Part shown: positions 45,329-55,295 of the stretch, piece by piece | How positions within the stretch are numbered: position 1 is the first letter of the stretch | Layout: every line of letters begins with the position of its first letter | Assembly: GCA_020344415.1 (NCBI GenBank) | Contig: CP070825.1 | Coordinates: 1,159,975 to 1,223,974, forward strand | DNA length: 64,000 nucleotides | Direction: 5' to 3' | Source of the DNA: Candidatus Aminicenantota bacterium | Lineage (GTDB): Bacteria > Acidobacteriota > Aminicenantia > Aminicenantales > Aminicenantaceae | Position numbers and translations under genes: made by a program | The notes under the pieces: model-generated | What the model was told of the DNA's origin: nothing | The model's database searches: none | Seen by the model: only the letters and a program-made list of their open reading frames with translations

Positions 45329-47601
45329 AGAAGTACGCAGTCATAAATACTCCAATTCACAACATAGATGGGATTGCAAAGGTCACAGGCAGGGCACAAT
45401 ATACATTTGATATATCATTGCCCGGTATGCTTCACGGAAAGATCCTGAGAAGCCCATACCCGCATGCAAAAGTTCTAAAGATTAAAACAAGAAAAGCGAA
45501 GGCTTTAAAGGGCGTAAAAGCAATCCTTACAGGTAAAGATACCCTGGGAGTGAAACAGGGAATTTGGAGGCGTTACAAAGAGCTCTGCGATGAAGAGATC
45601 CTAGCCAGAAGCAAGGTGCGCTATATTGGAGAGCCGGTGGCAGCTGTTGCTGCAGTCGATGAGGATACCGCTGAGGAGGCACTGGATTTGATTGAAGTCG
45701 AATACGAATCTTTGCCTGCCGCATTCGAACCTCTTGAGGCTATAAAAGAGGGAGCCCCACAGCTTCACGAGCATGCCGACCGGAACATAAATGTCACGAG
45801 GCATATTGAATGGGGAGACGTGGATGAAATGTTTAAAAAGGCTGATTATGTCCGCGAGGATTGGTTCAGATGCTCCTCCCAGGCCCATGTCTGTATGGAA
45901 ACGCATTGTGCTGTAGCCAGCTATTCACCTGAAGGAAAGTTGACCGTCTGGACATCGACTCAGTCTCATTATTATATTCAGGTTTTGCTTTCCTGGATGC
46001 TTGGTCTGAGAGAAAGCGATGTGAGAGTGATTTCAAGGTACACAGGCGGTGGTTTTGGAAGCAAATTCGAACTCGATTCTGCTCAGTTCTGCAGCTCTCT
46101 CCTGTCTATGAAGTTATGTCAGCCAGTAAAAATCGTGCTCACGCGTGAGGAAGAATTCATGGCTACTAAGCGCCGCACCCCCATGTTTTATTATCTGAGA
46201 GCGGGTGTAAAAAAAGATGGACAGTTTCTGGCAAAAGAGGCACGGGTGTTCACCGAAGGCGGCGCATACACTGCCATGGGAGCAACAGCGCTTTATCTCA
46301 CTGGATTTTTCCAGGCGTTCCCTTATGTCTGGCCGAGTTACCGATATGATGGATATCGCGTCTATACCAACACTGCGCCCACTTCAGCGATGCGAGGATT
46401 CGGCGCGCCGCAGGCCACATTCTCTGCAGAGACACAGATCGATCTCATAGCGGATGAACTGGGAATTGATCCGATAGAGATAAGGCGAAAGAATGCCATG
46501 TATCCTGGTTATGAGGTTCCTGGGCAGGCTTTTATTCAGAGTTGCGGCCTCAGCCAGTGTCTGGATAAGGTAGAAGAATGGATTCAATCAAGAGGGAAAT
46601 TACCACCCAATCGAGGGATAGGAATAGCTGCCTATGGTTTTATGTCAGGGGGAATCTTCAACTGGTTTGATACGCCTTATGCCTTTTCTTCAGCCATAGT
46701 TAGGATAAACATTGATGGAAAAGTTGACCTTTATGTGGGGTCTCAGGATATGGGGCAAGGTTCAAATACTACTCTGGCCATGATCTGTGCAGAAGAGTTG
46801 GGAGTGCGCGTCGAAGATATCCGAATTCATATGGGCGATACAGAAAATTGTCCTGTAGACCTCGGTGCATGGGGAAGCCGAGAGACGCTCATGCAAGGTA
46901 ATGCCGTTAAGATGGCTGCAGCCGAAGCCAAACGGCAAATCATTGAGTTTGCCGCAGCAAAGCTGTCACCGAATATCGTTTATGACCTGGACATAAAGGA
47001 CAGGTGGGTGCATCTCATTGCACGTCGTGAGCGGGGTATTTCGTATTATGATGTTGTGAAGGAGGCCATCCGAGGAAAGGATGGACAGCCAATTATTGGG
47101 AGGGGACATTATACACCGCATCGCAAAGGGATGATATCACCAGCGTACAGCTTCGGGGTTCAGGCTGTGGAAACAGAGGTTGATCCAGATACCGGAAAAA
47201 TTACGCTTAAAAATTGTGTGACTGCACATGACTGCGGGCAGGTGATCAATCCATTAGGAGTCCAGGGACAGCTTGAGGGAGCAATTGCCATGGCAGCAGG
47301 GTATGGTTTTACAGAGGATCTCCCTATGGATGAAGGAAAGATTTTGAATCCAAATTTAGTTGACTATAAGGTTCTGAGAGCTACAGAAATGCCGGAAACA
47401 GAAGTGGTAGAGGTAGAGACCTACGAGCCCGAAGGGCCATTTGGAGCTAAGGAGGCAGGCGAAGGTCTCACAAATCCAACTGCAGGTGCTTTAAGTAATG
47501 CGATATATCACGCCGCTGGAATCAGTATCAAGAACTTGCCAATAACACCGGAGAAGGTACTCGAAGCACTCAGAGAGAAGAACAAGAAAAAGAAAAAATA
47601 A
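45325..47601 (+). CDS. Molybdenum hydroxylase large (molybdopterin) subunit, xanthine-dehydrogenase type
   Basis: 758 aa. It opens with the usual GIAKVTGRAQYTFDISLPGMLHGKILRSPYPHA. Cofactor regions are GGGFGSKFELD, SAMRGFGAPQATF, GSQDMGQGSNTTLAMI and GAWGSRETLMQGNAVKMAA. The catalytic Glu is in GPFGAKEAGEGL. The CO dehydrogenase active-site loop (AYxCSFR) is absent and AMRGFG is present, so it is a hydroxylase/dehydrogenase of an N-heterocycle, aldehyde, purine or aromatic CoA ester, not a CO oxidiser. Neighbouring CoxG and small Cys genes complete the unit. The substrate cannot be read from the sequence. Confidence 0.92.
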   Translation: MKKYAVINTPIHNIDGIAKVTGRAQYTFDISLPGMLHGKILRSPYPHAKVLKIKTRKAKALKGVKAILTGKDTLGVKQGIWRRYKELCDEEILARSKVRYIGEPVAAVAAVDEDTAEEALDLIEVEYESLPAAFEPLEAIKEGAPQLHEHADRNINVTRHIEWGDVDEMFKKADYVREDWFRCSSQAHVCMETHCAVASYSPEGKLTVWTSTQSHYYIQVLLSWMLGLRESDVRVISRYTGGGFGSKFELDSAQFCSSLLSMKLCQPVKIVLTREEEFMATKRRTPMFYYLRAGVKKDGQFLAKEARVFTEGGAYTAMGATALYLTGFFQAFPYVWPSYRYDGYRVYTNTAPTSAMRGFGAPQATFSAETQIDLIADELGIDPIEIRRKNAMYPGYEVPGQAFIQSCGLSQCLDKVEEWIQSRGKLPPNRGIGIAAYGFMSGGIFNWFDTPYAFSSAIVRINIDGKVDLYVGSQDMGQGSNTTLAMICAEELGVRVEDIRIHMGDTENCPVDLGAWGSRETLMQGNAVKMAAAEAKRQIIEFAAAKLSPNIVYDLDIKDRWVHLIARRERGISYYDVVKEAIRGKDGQPIIGRGHYTPHRKGMISPAYSFGVQAVETEVDPDTGKITLKNCVTAHDCGQVINPLGVQGQLEGAIAMAAGYGFTEDLPMDEGKILNPNLVDYKVLRATEMPETEVVEVETYEPEGPFGAKEAGEGLTNPTAGALSNAIYHAAGISIKNLPITPEKVLEALREKNKKKKK

Positions 47602-47612
47602 GGAGGCCAACC

Positions 47613-47828
47613 GTGGCTTACAAATGTCCTGTATGTGGAAAGACCTGGCCCGATACTATGGATTTGGCTCGTCATGTGTTTGGAACCGGTGATCAGGCCC
47701 ACAAGGATTGGGTGAATTCTAAAGGGCTCAACTTTGTCGAGCTCTTGCTCATCCAGACCATGGAACCAGGCAATAAAGGCTATAAGACTCTGGCAGAATT
47801 GCTGGAGAAAGAGGCAGAAAGGGTATAG
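47613..47828 (+). CDS. Small zinc-finger-like protein in the molybdenum hydroxylase operon
   Basis: 71 aa from GTG 47613 with AGGAGG upstream. It begins YKCPVCGKTWPDTMDLARHVFGTGDQAH: C-x2-C, then His 13-25 residues later, resembling a C2H2 finger. The rest is helical. It lies 11 bases after the Mo subunit and 9 before CoxG, so it is part of the operon. Role unknown; DNA binding is not implied by one finger. Confidence 0.7.
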   Translation: MAYKCPVCGKTWPDTMDLARHVFGTGDQAHKDWVNSKGLNFVELLLIQTMEPGNKGYKTLAELLEKEAERV

Positions 47829-47837
47829 GAGGAGAAG

Positions 47838-48290
47838 GTGATAATAGAGGGAAGTATCATGCTTAAAGCACCTATTGAGAAGCTATGGGATACACTTTTG
47901 GAACCCGAGACACTTCGTGAATGTATTCCGGGTGCTGAAAAGATAGAGCGCATCGACGAGAACACGTACGATTGTGTGGTCAAGCAAAAGGTTGGTCCGA
48001 TTTCAGTAACGTTCAGGTTTAAGAATACCCTGACGAGGATAGAGCCCCCGATACATTTAGAGATGGAGGGCGAAGGAGTGGATATTGGTAAGGCTGGTCG
48101 CTTCGTTCAAAAAACGAGCATAGATTTAAAGGATAATGAAAGGGGAGAAGTGGAGGTTTCTTATAAATGCAATGCGAGTATAGTCGGTAAATTAGCTATG
48201 TTTGGAGATCGAATATTGAAGGCCAAGGCTAAAAAAGTGGAAAAAGAATTTACCACCGCTTTACAGAAAAAACTTGAAAGCGTCGTTTAA
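47838..48290 (+). CDS. CoxG-family SRPBCC protein
   Basis: 150 aa from GTG 47838, AGGAGGAG upstream. Typical CoxG start IMLKAPIEKLWDTLLEPETLRECIPGAEKIE, followed by VVKQKVGPISVTFRFKNTL. CoxG (carbon monoxide dehydrogenase subunit G) belongs to the START/SRPBCC fold and is found with many Mo hydroxylases, where it recruits the enzyme to the membrane or carries a quinone. It is the last gene of the operon. A composite REP follows. Confidence 0.87.
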   Translation: MIIEGSIMLKAPIEKLWDTLLEPETLRECIPGAEKIERIDENTYDCVVKQKVGPISVTFRFKNTLTRIEPPIHLEMEGEGVDIGKAGRFVQKTSIDLKDNERGEVEVSYKCNASIVGKLAMFGDRILKAKAKKVEKEFTTALQKKLESVV

Positions 48291-48333
48291 ATATTTTTCT
48301 AAAGATTATCCTTGATGATATTTTGTATTGATG

Positions 48334-48512
48334 CAGGGGCTTGATTCATTTGTAGCGGCTTGATTTATCAAGCCACATTGTCATTGCGAGGAATGGAATG
48401 AGGAAGCAATCTCATATAAAGGATGAGATCGCCACGCTTTGCTCGCGACAGAGGATCGCCACGCTTTGCTCGCGACGACGGAAATGTAGGGGCTTGATTT
48501 ATCAAGCCCACA
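48334..48512. repeat. Composite REP element
   Basis: GGGGCTTGATTCATTTG and GGGGCTTGATTTATCAAGCCC arms flank a GTCATTGCGAGGAATGG block and two GATCGCCACGCTTTGCTCGC copies in tandem. It lies between convergent CoxG and LeuD-like genes and ends 3 bases before the latter's stop codon. Confidence 0.7.
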
Positions 48513-48514
48513 TG

Positions 48515-49042
48515 CTATCTATTCTTTAGCCTTTGCTTGGTGTACTCGACCAATCCCCCTGCCTTAAAGATGAGCATGGCTTGTTCTTCCCAAGGTGGGA
48601 ATGAAAATTCCTGAGGAGCAAAGAAAATTTTACCGCTTGTGAGGTCTATTTTCATTTTAAGATTTAAATGCTTTGAGCCTTGCTCTTCTTGTTGTTCAAA
48701 TACAGCATCAACCACTCCCGGGCATTCTATCGAAGCTAAAGCAGAATTTATAGAATTTCGATAGAAGAGGCGGGCAAAAGACTTGGCGACAACGGCATCT
48801 ATCCCGGCATATTTTAAACATGTCACTGCCTGCTCTCTGGATGAGCCACAGCCAAAGTTTTTCCCGGTAACGATAACGTCATTCCTTCTGGCCTGCTTGG
48901 CGAATTCAGAGTCATAGTCTTCCATCGCATGGATAGCTTGTTCTTCGGGTCTAAGGGGCTCATATGTGTATTTTCCCGGGAAGATCAGATCAGTATTTAT
49001 ATCGTCATCCTTAAAGATCCACACTCTTCCTTGGATCATCAT
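48515..49042 (-). CDS. LeuD-like dehydratase small subunit
   Basis: 175 aa. The swivelling domain of the aconitase superfamily: [36 protein letters not shown] and [16 protein letters not shown] with the catalytic Ser/Arg region GSSRE. It follows LeuC after one base and shares its transcript. Members act on isopropylmalate, citramalate/mesaconate, 2,3-dimethylmalate or homoaconitate. No LeuA or LeuB-like context is present apart from an IDH-like gene upstream. Confidence 0.87.
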   Translation of the reverse strand: MMIQGRVWIFKDDDINTDLIFPGKYTYEPLRPEEQAIHAMEDYDSEFAKQARRNDVIVTGKNFGCGSSREQAVTCLKYAGIDAVVAKSFARLFYRNSINSALASIECPGVVDAVFEQQEEQGSKHLNLKMKIDLTSGKIFFAPQEFSFPPWEEQAMLIFKAGGLVEYTKQRLKNR

Positions 49043-49043
49043 C

Positions 49044-50294
49044 TTATGCCTCCGCTGTGATGTATCCTGCCAATGCTGATGTAGCTACGGTGGCAGGACT
49101 GGCAAGATAAATTCCAGTATTTTCCTTACATCCCATTCTACCTTTGAAGTTACGATTTGCAGAGCTGATACAGTTTTCTCCTGGTGCGAGGACCCCACCA
49201 TAGGCTCCAAGACAGGGACCGCAAGAGGGAACAGCGACTTCTGCTCCTGCATGTAGCAGTTTTTCGATATAGCCAAGCTTTAGAGCTTCACGGAGTACCT
49301 CTTGGGAGGCAGGGTAGACCAGTAATCGTACTCCAGGTGCAATTTTTTTTCTGCTGATAATTCTAGAAGCGATTTTCAAATCATCCAGCCTTCCGTTTGT
49401 GCACGTGCCTAAGAGAGCAACATCGATTTTTACTTTTTTTAAATTTTTTGCAGGTTTGACATTGTCTACTTTATGCGGGCATGCTACTTGAGGCTCTAAG
49501 TTATTTAGATCATACTCAAGAACTTTTTCATAAGATGCATCAGCATCCGCGAAAAGAGGTTCGTAGCGTTGCTTGATTCTGCCTTTTAGCCAATCCTGGG
49601 TTGTTTTATCGAACGGAACAATCCCTGCTTTTGCGCCCATTTCAGCGCACAAATTGCAGATGGTCATCCTTTCGCTGATAGACATCTTGTTCACAATGCT
49701 GCCATAAAACTCAACTGCTTTATAGTTAGCCCCATCTGCAGCTACCTGTCCGATAATGTGAAGTATGACATCCTTGGCATAAACACCTTTTTTGAGTCTG
49801 CCTTTAAGGACAATTTTGATTGTGCCAGGTACCTTTAACCAGGTTTCGCCGATGGCCCAGACACTGGCCGTTTCAGTTCGTCCTATAGGTATTCCCGCAG
49901 CACCAAAGGCACCATGAGTCGTTGTGTGCGAATCAGAACCGAGAATAATTTTACCGGGCAAGACATGTCCTTTTTCGGGCAAAACCTGATGACAGATTCC
50001 TGTTCCACAATCGTAAAAATGTTTGATTCCCTGTTCTTTGACGAAGTTTCTGATGATTTTATGATTCAAGGCTTTTCTCTCGTCAGGTGGCGGCACAGCA
50101 TGATCTAGGGCTATGAAAACGCGGTTAGGATCCCACACTTTTTTTGCGCCTATTTGCTTAAAAATTTTTGATATGGCTGCCGAGTTATCATGAGAAAGGA
50201 TGCGGTGGGGAGTTACGAATAAGATTTCTCCGGGTTTAACAGCGCTTTTTCTAGATGCCTTAGCTATAATTTTTTCAATTAAAGTCTGTCCCAT
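49044..50294 (-). CDS. LeuC-like dehydratase large subunit (aconitase superfamily)
   Basis: 416 aa, AGGTGG before ATG. The [4Fe-4S] cysteines are in [12 protein letters not shown] and [12 protein letters not shown]; substrate-binding regions are [13 protein letters not shown] and [11 protein letters not shown]. The size fits the LeuC2/HacA/DmdA group of two-subunit dehydratases (about 420 aa) rather than the 460-aa E. coli-type LeuC. With CitF and CitDE upstream it may hydrate a citraconate- or mesaconate-like acid ahead of lyase cleavage. It is a second enzyme of this type besides the fused aconitase at 53.5 kb. Confidence 0.87.
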   Translation of the reverse strand: MGQTLIEKIIAKASRKSAVKPGEILFVTPHRILSHDNSAAISKIFKQIGAKKVWDPNRVFIALDHAVPPPDERKALNHKIIRNFVKEQGIKHFYDCGTGICHQVLPEKGHVLPGKIILGSDSHTTTHGAFGAAGIPIGRTETASVWAIGETWLKVPGTIKIVLKGRLKKGVYAKDVILHIIGQVAADGANYKAVEFYGSIVNKMSISERMTICNLCAEMGAKAGIVPFDKTTQDWLKGRIKQRYEPLFADADASYEKVLEYDLNNLEPQVACPHKVDNVKPAKNLKKVKIDVALLGTCTNGRLDDLKIASRIISRKKIAPGVRLLVYPASQEVLREALKLGYIEKLLHAGAEVAVPSCGPCLGAYGGVLAPGENCISSANRNFKGRMGCKENTGIYLASPATVATSALAGYITAEA

Positions 50295-50313
50295 AATTCC
50301 ACCTTTTACTAAA

Positions 50314-50453
50314 TGTCATTGCGGGCATGGCGTGGCGATCCTCTGTCGCGAGCGTAGCGTGGCGATCTCATCCTTTATATGGGATTGCTTCGTCATTTCA
50401 TTCCTCGCAAAGACATTTTTTTACAGTTGAGCATGATGAATCAAGCCCCTACA
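50314..50453. repeat. Composite REP element overlapping the citF stop
   Basis: GTCATTGCGGGCATGG opens and TTGATGAATCAAGCCCCTAC closes the block, with GCGTAGCGTGGCGATCTC inside. The final arm includes the CitF stop codon (TAG at 50451-50449 on the minus strand). Confidence 0.68.
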
Positions 50454-52002
50454 ATACCTTATAGACAACGTCTATCATGGTCCCATCCACCCATTGAATG
50501 GCAGCTACAACATGCTTTTTATCTGCTTTGGGAGGGGATGGTGCTCCACCGCATATTTGCTCCACATCTTTCTTGATATCTTCAATGGGCTTTGTCGGCA
50601 GGCTTGAGCCCTTCAGTGCCTTCAGCAAGTCTTTCCGCATGGGATTGATAGCAATGCCTTTCTCTGTGACGACTACATCTATAAGCTCACCAGGACCACA
50701 GATGGTTGTGACATTGTCAACGATGACAGGTATGCGGTCGCGGAAGGAGGGTACAGCCAGTATTGTGCATTTGGAGAAGAGACAATCCTGCCAACCTCCC
50801 ATTCCATGGAGAAGCATGCCGTCAGAATGAGTGACGACATTGGCATTAAAATGAACGTCTATTTCTGTCGCCCCTAATACGGCTGCATCGACCATGCTGG
50901 CAAAGTTCCCCTTGCCGTGATAGTTGTAACTTGTGAATGGACTTGTGTTAACATGATGGGGATTTTCTCTCATGGATTCAATTCCATCTAAATCAAATGT
51001 CTGTCCATCAAGAATATAGTCAGTTAGCCCTTCATCCAACAATTCGACCAAATACTTTGTGCTGCCACCTCTGACAAATCTTGCCTTTATATTTGCCTCT
51101 TTCATGAACTCTTTCAAATACATGACAAATGCCAAGGCGATTCCTCCGGCACCGGCCTGAAAGGAAAAGCCATCCTTCATGATTCCTGATTCTTTTATGA
51201 ACCGGGCTGTGTACTCTGCTATTAAAAGCCTGGCTGGGCTTCGGGTTATCCGCGTGGTTCCAGAGACAATTTTATTCGGGTCGCCAATATCCTCTATCGT
51301 TACTACGTAATCGACATAATTTCCATGAATTTGCCAGGGGATACAGGGAAACGGTATCAAGTTATCAGTGACAATGATGACTTTGTCTGCATATTGAGAA
51401 TCAACAAGAGCGAAGCCTAGAAGTCCGCAGGCTGATTTTCCGGTCAATCCATTCGCATTCCCAAAAGGGTCAGCTGTTGGCGCAGCGATGACCGCGATGT
51501 CTATATGGACCTCTCCGTCCTGAGCAGCTCTGTATCTGCCTCCGTGAGAACGGAGTACTCCCTGGCCTTTCATTTTACCCAGTGAACAATATTCTCCAAG
51601 CGGGCCATTCAGGCTTGCCTCTATATGATGAACTACTCCTGATTCCAGATGTTTGATGATAGGAGCGTGGCAGGGGAATGAAGCACTTGGGTACCATCGG
51701 GTGTTCTTGATTCCCATCTTAGCAATAGTATCGAAGAGTCGATTTGCTAATTTATCTCCATCCCGGAAATGATGATGTGTAGAAATGGTCATTCCATTTC
51801 GGATACCTGCTCGTTTGAGCGCTTCCTGTAGACTGGGGAGAACTTTATCCCCATTTTTGGGGTAATTGGAGCAGGAGACGACAGGAGGAGAGGCTTTTCT
51901 GCCAGTGGGCTTATATTTCCCTACACCTTGGTATGGGATGACCGGTTTCCCGTTTATTTTTTCAGGTATCCATCTACCCGCTGCATTAATTTTTCCTTTC
52001 AT
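50449..52002 (-). CDS. citF: Citrate lyase alpha subunit family (CitF-like)
   Basis: 517 aa from ATG 52002 with GGAGGGACA upstream; a longer in-frame reading has no ribosome site. The CitF/CoA-transferase fold shows TISTHHHFRDGDKLANRLFD, ASLNGPLGEYCSLGKMKGQGVLRSHGGR, AAPTADPFGNANGLTGKSACG and EIDVHFNANVVTHSDGMLLHGMGGWQD. The alpha subunit moves the acyl-carrier thioester from acetyl to citryl, the first half of citrate cleavage to acetate and oxaloacetate. The start overlaps the end of CitDE by 17 bases. No citC, citG or citX is visible, so cofactor loading must come from elsewhere. Citramalate lyase is an alternative. Confidence 0.9.
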   Translation of the reverse strand: MKGKINAAGRWIPEKINGKPVIPYQGVGKYKPTGRKASPPVVSCSNYPKNGDKVLPSLQEALKRAGIRNGMTISTHHHFRDGDKLANRLFDTIAKMGIKNTRWYPSASFPCHAPIIKHLESGVVHHIEASLNGPLGEYCSLGKMKGQGVLRSHGGRYRAAQDGEVHIDIAVIAAPTADPFGNANGLTGKSACGLLGFALVDSQYADKVIIVTDNLIPFPCIPWQIHGNYVDYVVTIEDIGDPNKIVSGTTRITRSPARLLIAEYTARFIKESGIMKDGFSFQAGAGGIALAFVMYLKEFMKEANIKARFVRGGSTKYLVELLDEGLTDYILDGQTFDLDGIESMRENPHHVNTSPFTSYNYHGKGNFASMVDAAVLGATEIDVHFNANVVTHSDGMLLHGMGGWQDCLFSKCTILAVPSFRDRIPVIVDNVTTICGPGELIDVVVTEKGIAINPMRKDLLKALKGSSLPTKPIEDIKKDVEQICGGAPSPPKADKKHVVAAIQWVDGTMIDVVYKVL

Positions 52003-53211
52003 CTTTGTGTCCCTCCTTCCAATTCGCTGGAATCTGTTTATTCTGAATTGCAAGTTTTAAGATTTTCTCAGCACGTTTCACTACTGGTGGATCTATCATT
52101 TTTGTCCCCAGGGATACAACTCCGCTCTTCTTCCTCTTGGCTTTGTCGAGAGCAAGGCTTATTTTTTTTGCTCGCTCGATTTCTCCCTCACTAGGGGCAA
52201 AGGATTCATTGACAATTCTTATCTGTCCGGGATGGATGCATCCTTTTCCCTCAAATCCGAGAGATTTTGCTTCAAGGACGCTTTGCCTTAATCCTTCTTC
52301 GTCCGCAACATCTGAAAACACACTGTCGATGGGTTGTATCCCCGCTGCCCTAGCTGCAAGTACTACCTGGAGTCTTGCCAGAAGACTCTCCCTGCCCTCA
52401 AGAGTACGTTCAGTACCGATATCAGCAGTAAAATCCTCGAGGCCGATGGTCAAAGCCACATTATTCTGAGAAGCCACGGCAATTTCATAAGAATTAACCA
52501 CTCCGAGGGCGCTCTCGATTATTGGCATCAAGTAAATTTCATTTTTTATTTTGCGTTGTGAGCGAAGGCTTTGTATGTGGGCGTCGATTTCTTTGACAGC
52601 ATCTGCGTCCTCGCATTTTGGGATGAGCACTGTATGGGCGCCATGAGGAACAATAAAATCTAAGTCCTTCATTCCTATCGGCAATTGGTTGATACGTACC
52701 ATCCTTTCCGCGCCCATGAAATCTACCTCCCTGAGAGCATTTCTCACAATGAACCGTGCGGATTCCTTTTCTGCAAGAGCAACAGAATCCTCTAAATCGA
52801 GAATGATGCCATCAGGTTTGTAAAGGCCAGCATTGATGATTAATCTTGGCTGATCCCCTGGGAGGTAGAGCCGGCTTCGTCGAAATCTATCCCGTTTTGC
52901 CGTATAGAGATTTTGATGGATAATCGGTGAAAGAAATTCTTCTTCTTTCTTGGGTAGACATTTTTTCACGGCTGCCTCTATCCTGGCGGTCAATACAAAA
53001 GGAAGGCTCCCGCTATCTTCGATATAGAGATGAGCATTCGCAATTTCAAAAAATTTGAGCATCTTCTCCGCAGTCCTTCTTATTGCTTTTCCGTACAGGG
53101 ACTCGACTTTACTTTTTAGCTCAATCTTGATGCCCCCACTCTTTTTTATCTCAAGATGCACCAAGCAATCTGAGGCTGTTTCTTTTTTTCCGATTTAGCT
53201 TTATTTGCCAT
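51986..53211 (-). CDS. CitD-CitE fusion (acyl carrier plus lyase beta subunit), with a one-base homopolymer slip
   Basis: From about residue 95 the protein is CitE: RRSRLYLPGDQPRLI, DGIILDLEDSVALAEKESAR, MPIIESALGVVNS, LTIGLEDFTADIGTER, GKGCIHPGQIRIVNE. The preceding region matches citrate lyase acyl carrier CitD (GGIKIELKSKVESLYG, then IEDSGSLPFVLTARIEAAVK). The continuous frame begins only at TTG 53164. A strong start (GGAGGT, ATG 53211) lies upstream in another frame (MANKAKSEKKK). A T7 run at 53183-53189 (A7 in the gene) joins them if one base is added, giving SEKKETASDCLVHLEI. The usual carrier motif is ESSD; here the first Ser position, the cofactor site in Klebsiella CitD, is Ala. Cleavage of citrate or citramalate is likely. 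Confidence 0.82.
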
Positions 53212-53240
53212 GCTTGCACCTCCGATATAATTACACATCT

Positions 53241-53461
53241 GTCATTGCGAGCGCAACGATCCTCTGTCACGAGCGTAGCGTGGTGATCTCAACCTTTATA
53301 TGAGATTGCGCAGCCTGTTCCGAGCAACGCGAGGAATCTCTTCCATTCCTCGTAATGACAATGTGGGCTTGATGAATCAAATCCCTATACCTCGCATAAT
53401 GTGGGCTTGATGAGTCAAATCCCTACACCTCGTATAATAGGGGCTTGATGAATCAGCCACT
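53241..53461. repeat. Composite REP element with tandem outer arms
   Basis: GTCATTGCGAGCGCAACG opens, CCTCGTAATGACAATG closes the core, and three copies of GGGCTTGATGAATCA-type arms follow in tandem. It separates the aconitase and CitDE genes inside an otherwise close-packed operon and touches the aconitase stop codon. Confidence 0.7.
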
Positions 53462-55265
53462 ACATTAACAGTCCGCCACGCTGATAAATATCGAGCTGGA
53501 CTTCTGAAAATGGTATGGCCTCGATTGTTTCCCCAGTCGAGAGTTTTGTGATTTGACCGCTCAAAAAGTCCACCTCGATCTCATCGCCGTCCTTTAGGTT
53601 AAGGTTTTTTATATCCTGGGAAACCATTATTGGAAATCCAGAGTTTATGGCGTTTCTCTCGTATATAGCTCCAAAGGATTCGGCGATAACCATTCCTACT
53701 CCGAGTGCTCTGAAGCAGTCAACAGCCTGCTGTCGGCTTGATCCACAGCCAAATTTTTTCCCTGTAATTACGATATCACCCTCTTTTGTCTTTTGAGGAA
53801 AATCCTGCCAGCCGTCAAGGTTACAGAAGGTATATTGTCCCATCTCGTCTATGTTTGTGATTGTGAGATACCTATTGTGGTATATCATGTCTGTGTCCAC
53901 ATTATCCTCGTCTACTACCCAAACTCTGCCTTGAATCTTGGTTGGTTTTTCTTGTAGTTCCTGGCTAAATTCTTTTTTAGCTTCTCTTGCTTCCTCAGAT
54001 TTTAAAAAAATGGATGGCTTTTCTGGAATGTTGTTTGCGGTAGTTATGTGTCCAGCAATTGCTGAAGCAATTACGGTTGCAGGGGATGCGAGGTAGACTT
54101 CCCCTTTTCCCTGTTTGCCAGGGAAATTGCGGTTACCTGTGCTGACTGTAACTTCTCCCGGTCCATTTTGCCCTATCTGTCCCTCAGCGCAGCCCGCACA
54201 TCCTGCATTTCCTACAAGCGCGCCTGCTTCCTTGAATAGGCGGACCAGTCCTTCCTTTAAGGCCCTTTGCCAGATTTGATCGGTTGAAGGAACTATCTTC
54301 AATACCACTCCAGGAGCAATCTTTCTGTGATTCAATATATCAGCGGCAAGAAGAAGGTCTTCGATACGACCATTCGTGCAACTTCCGATAAACGCAGAAT
54401 CGATTTTCTTGCCCTGTACCTCTGTTACTGGAACAACGTCTTCTGGATGACCTGGTCTGGAGATAAGCGGGGGTAAATCATCGATCCTGATTTCAAGTGT
54501 CCTAATATACTCTGCATCTTCATCTGCATAAACCGGACTGAAATCTCTCCGGCTTACTTTTTTCGAGTACTCGATTATTGCCGCATTCGGAGGGAAGAAG
54601 CTACAGATTCCTCCCATTTCAGTTGTCATCGAAGAAATGGTAATCCGTCCAGAAAGACCGAGTTTGTCGACATAGTCTCCGTAGAATTCAGAGGCAAATC
54701 CAAGGAGGCCATTTGCTCCGAGTTCTTTGAGCACCGCAAGTACCACATCCTTGGGGGTTGCCAATGAAGAGGGTTTACCTTTCAAGATAATTTTTACTGT
54801 CGCTGGGACCTTGAACCATACCTTTCCTTTAGCAAAGGAGTAGGCAATATCCTGGTCTCCCATCCCTTGGCCGAAAGCTCCGATCGCACCTACTAAGTTA
54901 GCGTGGGAGTCCGTGGAGACCAGTGTTTCGCCGGGACATACCAATCCCTCATCAATTGCGAGATGGGTACCTACGCCCGCATTGATATCATAGACTTTGA
55001 TTCCGTTCGCCCTTGCGAATTGTCTGCATAGCTGCTGGTTGATGGCATACTTTTGTGAAGAGCCACCAGGATTGCAGTCGAAGGTGAAGAGTGTTTTGTT
55101 GGGGTCGTCTACCGGAAGTCCATTATCCTCCAGGTTTTTGACAACATTAGCACCCCCGAAATCGCGAGCAATTCGGGTATCAATGGACATATCAACAATG
55201 TCTCCGGCACTTACGGTCTGACCGGAATGGCTGGCGATGATTTTTTCAATTATTGTCTTCCCCAT
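53460..55265 (-). CDS. Aconitase-family hydratase with fused large and small domains
   Basis: 601 aa. A LeuC-like large domain (STDSHANLVGAIGAFGQGMG, GSCTNGRIEDLLLAADIL, GNAGCAGCAEGQIGQ with cluster cysteines) is joined by a linker to a LeuD-like swivel domain (GRVWVVDEDNVDTDMIYHNRY, TGKKFGCGSSRQQAV). Separate subunits in the gene pair at 48.5-50.3 kb show the ancestral arrangement. Aconitases of this compact fused type convert citrate to isocitrate, so with the IDH-like gene upstream and CitDEF downstream it fits a citrate to 2-oxoglutarate segment. Homoaconitate-like substrates remain possible. Confidence 0.87.
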   Translation of the reverse strand: MGKTIIEKIIASHSGQTVSAGDIVDMSIDTRIARDFGGANVVKNLEDNGLPVDDPNKTLFTFDCNPGGSSQKYAINQQLCRQFARANGIKVYDINAGVGTHLAIDEGLVCPGETLVSTDSHANLVGAIGAFGQGMGDQDIAYSFAKGKVWFKVPATVKIILKGKPSSLATPKDVVLAVLKELGANGLLGFASEFYGDYVDKLGLSGRITISSMTTEMGGICSFFPPNAAIIEYSKKVSRRDFSPVYADEDAEYIRTLEIRIDDLPPLISRPGHPEDVVPVTEVQGKKIDSAFIGSCTNGRIEDLLLAADILNHRKIAPGVVLKIVPSTDQIWQRALKEGLVRLFKEAGALVGNAGCAGCAEGQIGQNGPGEVTVSTGNRNFPGKQGKGEVYLASPATVIASAIAGHITTANNIPEKPSIFLKSEEAREAKKEFSQELQEKPTKIQGRVWVVDEDNVDTDMIYHNRYLTITNIDEMGQYTFCNLDGWQDFPQKTKEGDIVITGKKFGCGSSRQQAVDCFRALGVGMVIAESFGAIYERNAINSGFPIMVSQDIKNLNLKDGDEIEVDFLSGQITKLSTGETIEAIPFSEVQLDIYQRGGLLM

Positions 55266-55295
55266 CTTATTTTATCCCATGATCTTATAACTAGA

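Noticed and set aside
43947..47601. 4-hydroxybenzoyl-CoA reductase (HcrABC)
   Set aside because: Attractive beside benzoyl-CoA-type genes, but the 292-aa FAD subunit lacks the insertion that binds the extra [4Fe-4S] cluster.
45325..48290. Aerobic-type CO dehydrogenase (coxMSL with coxG)
   Set aside because: The gene order and CoxG invite this name, but the large subunit has AMRGFG-type sequence and lacks the AYxCSFR active-site loop.
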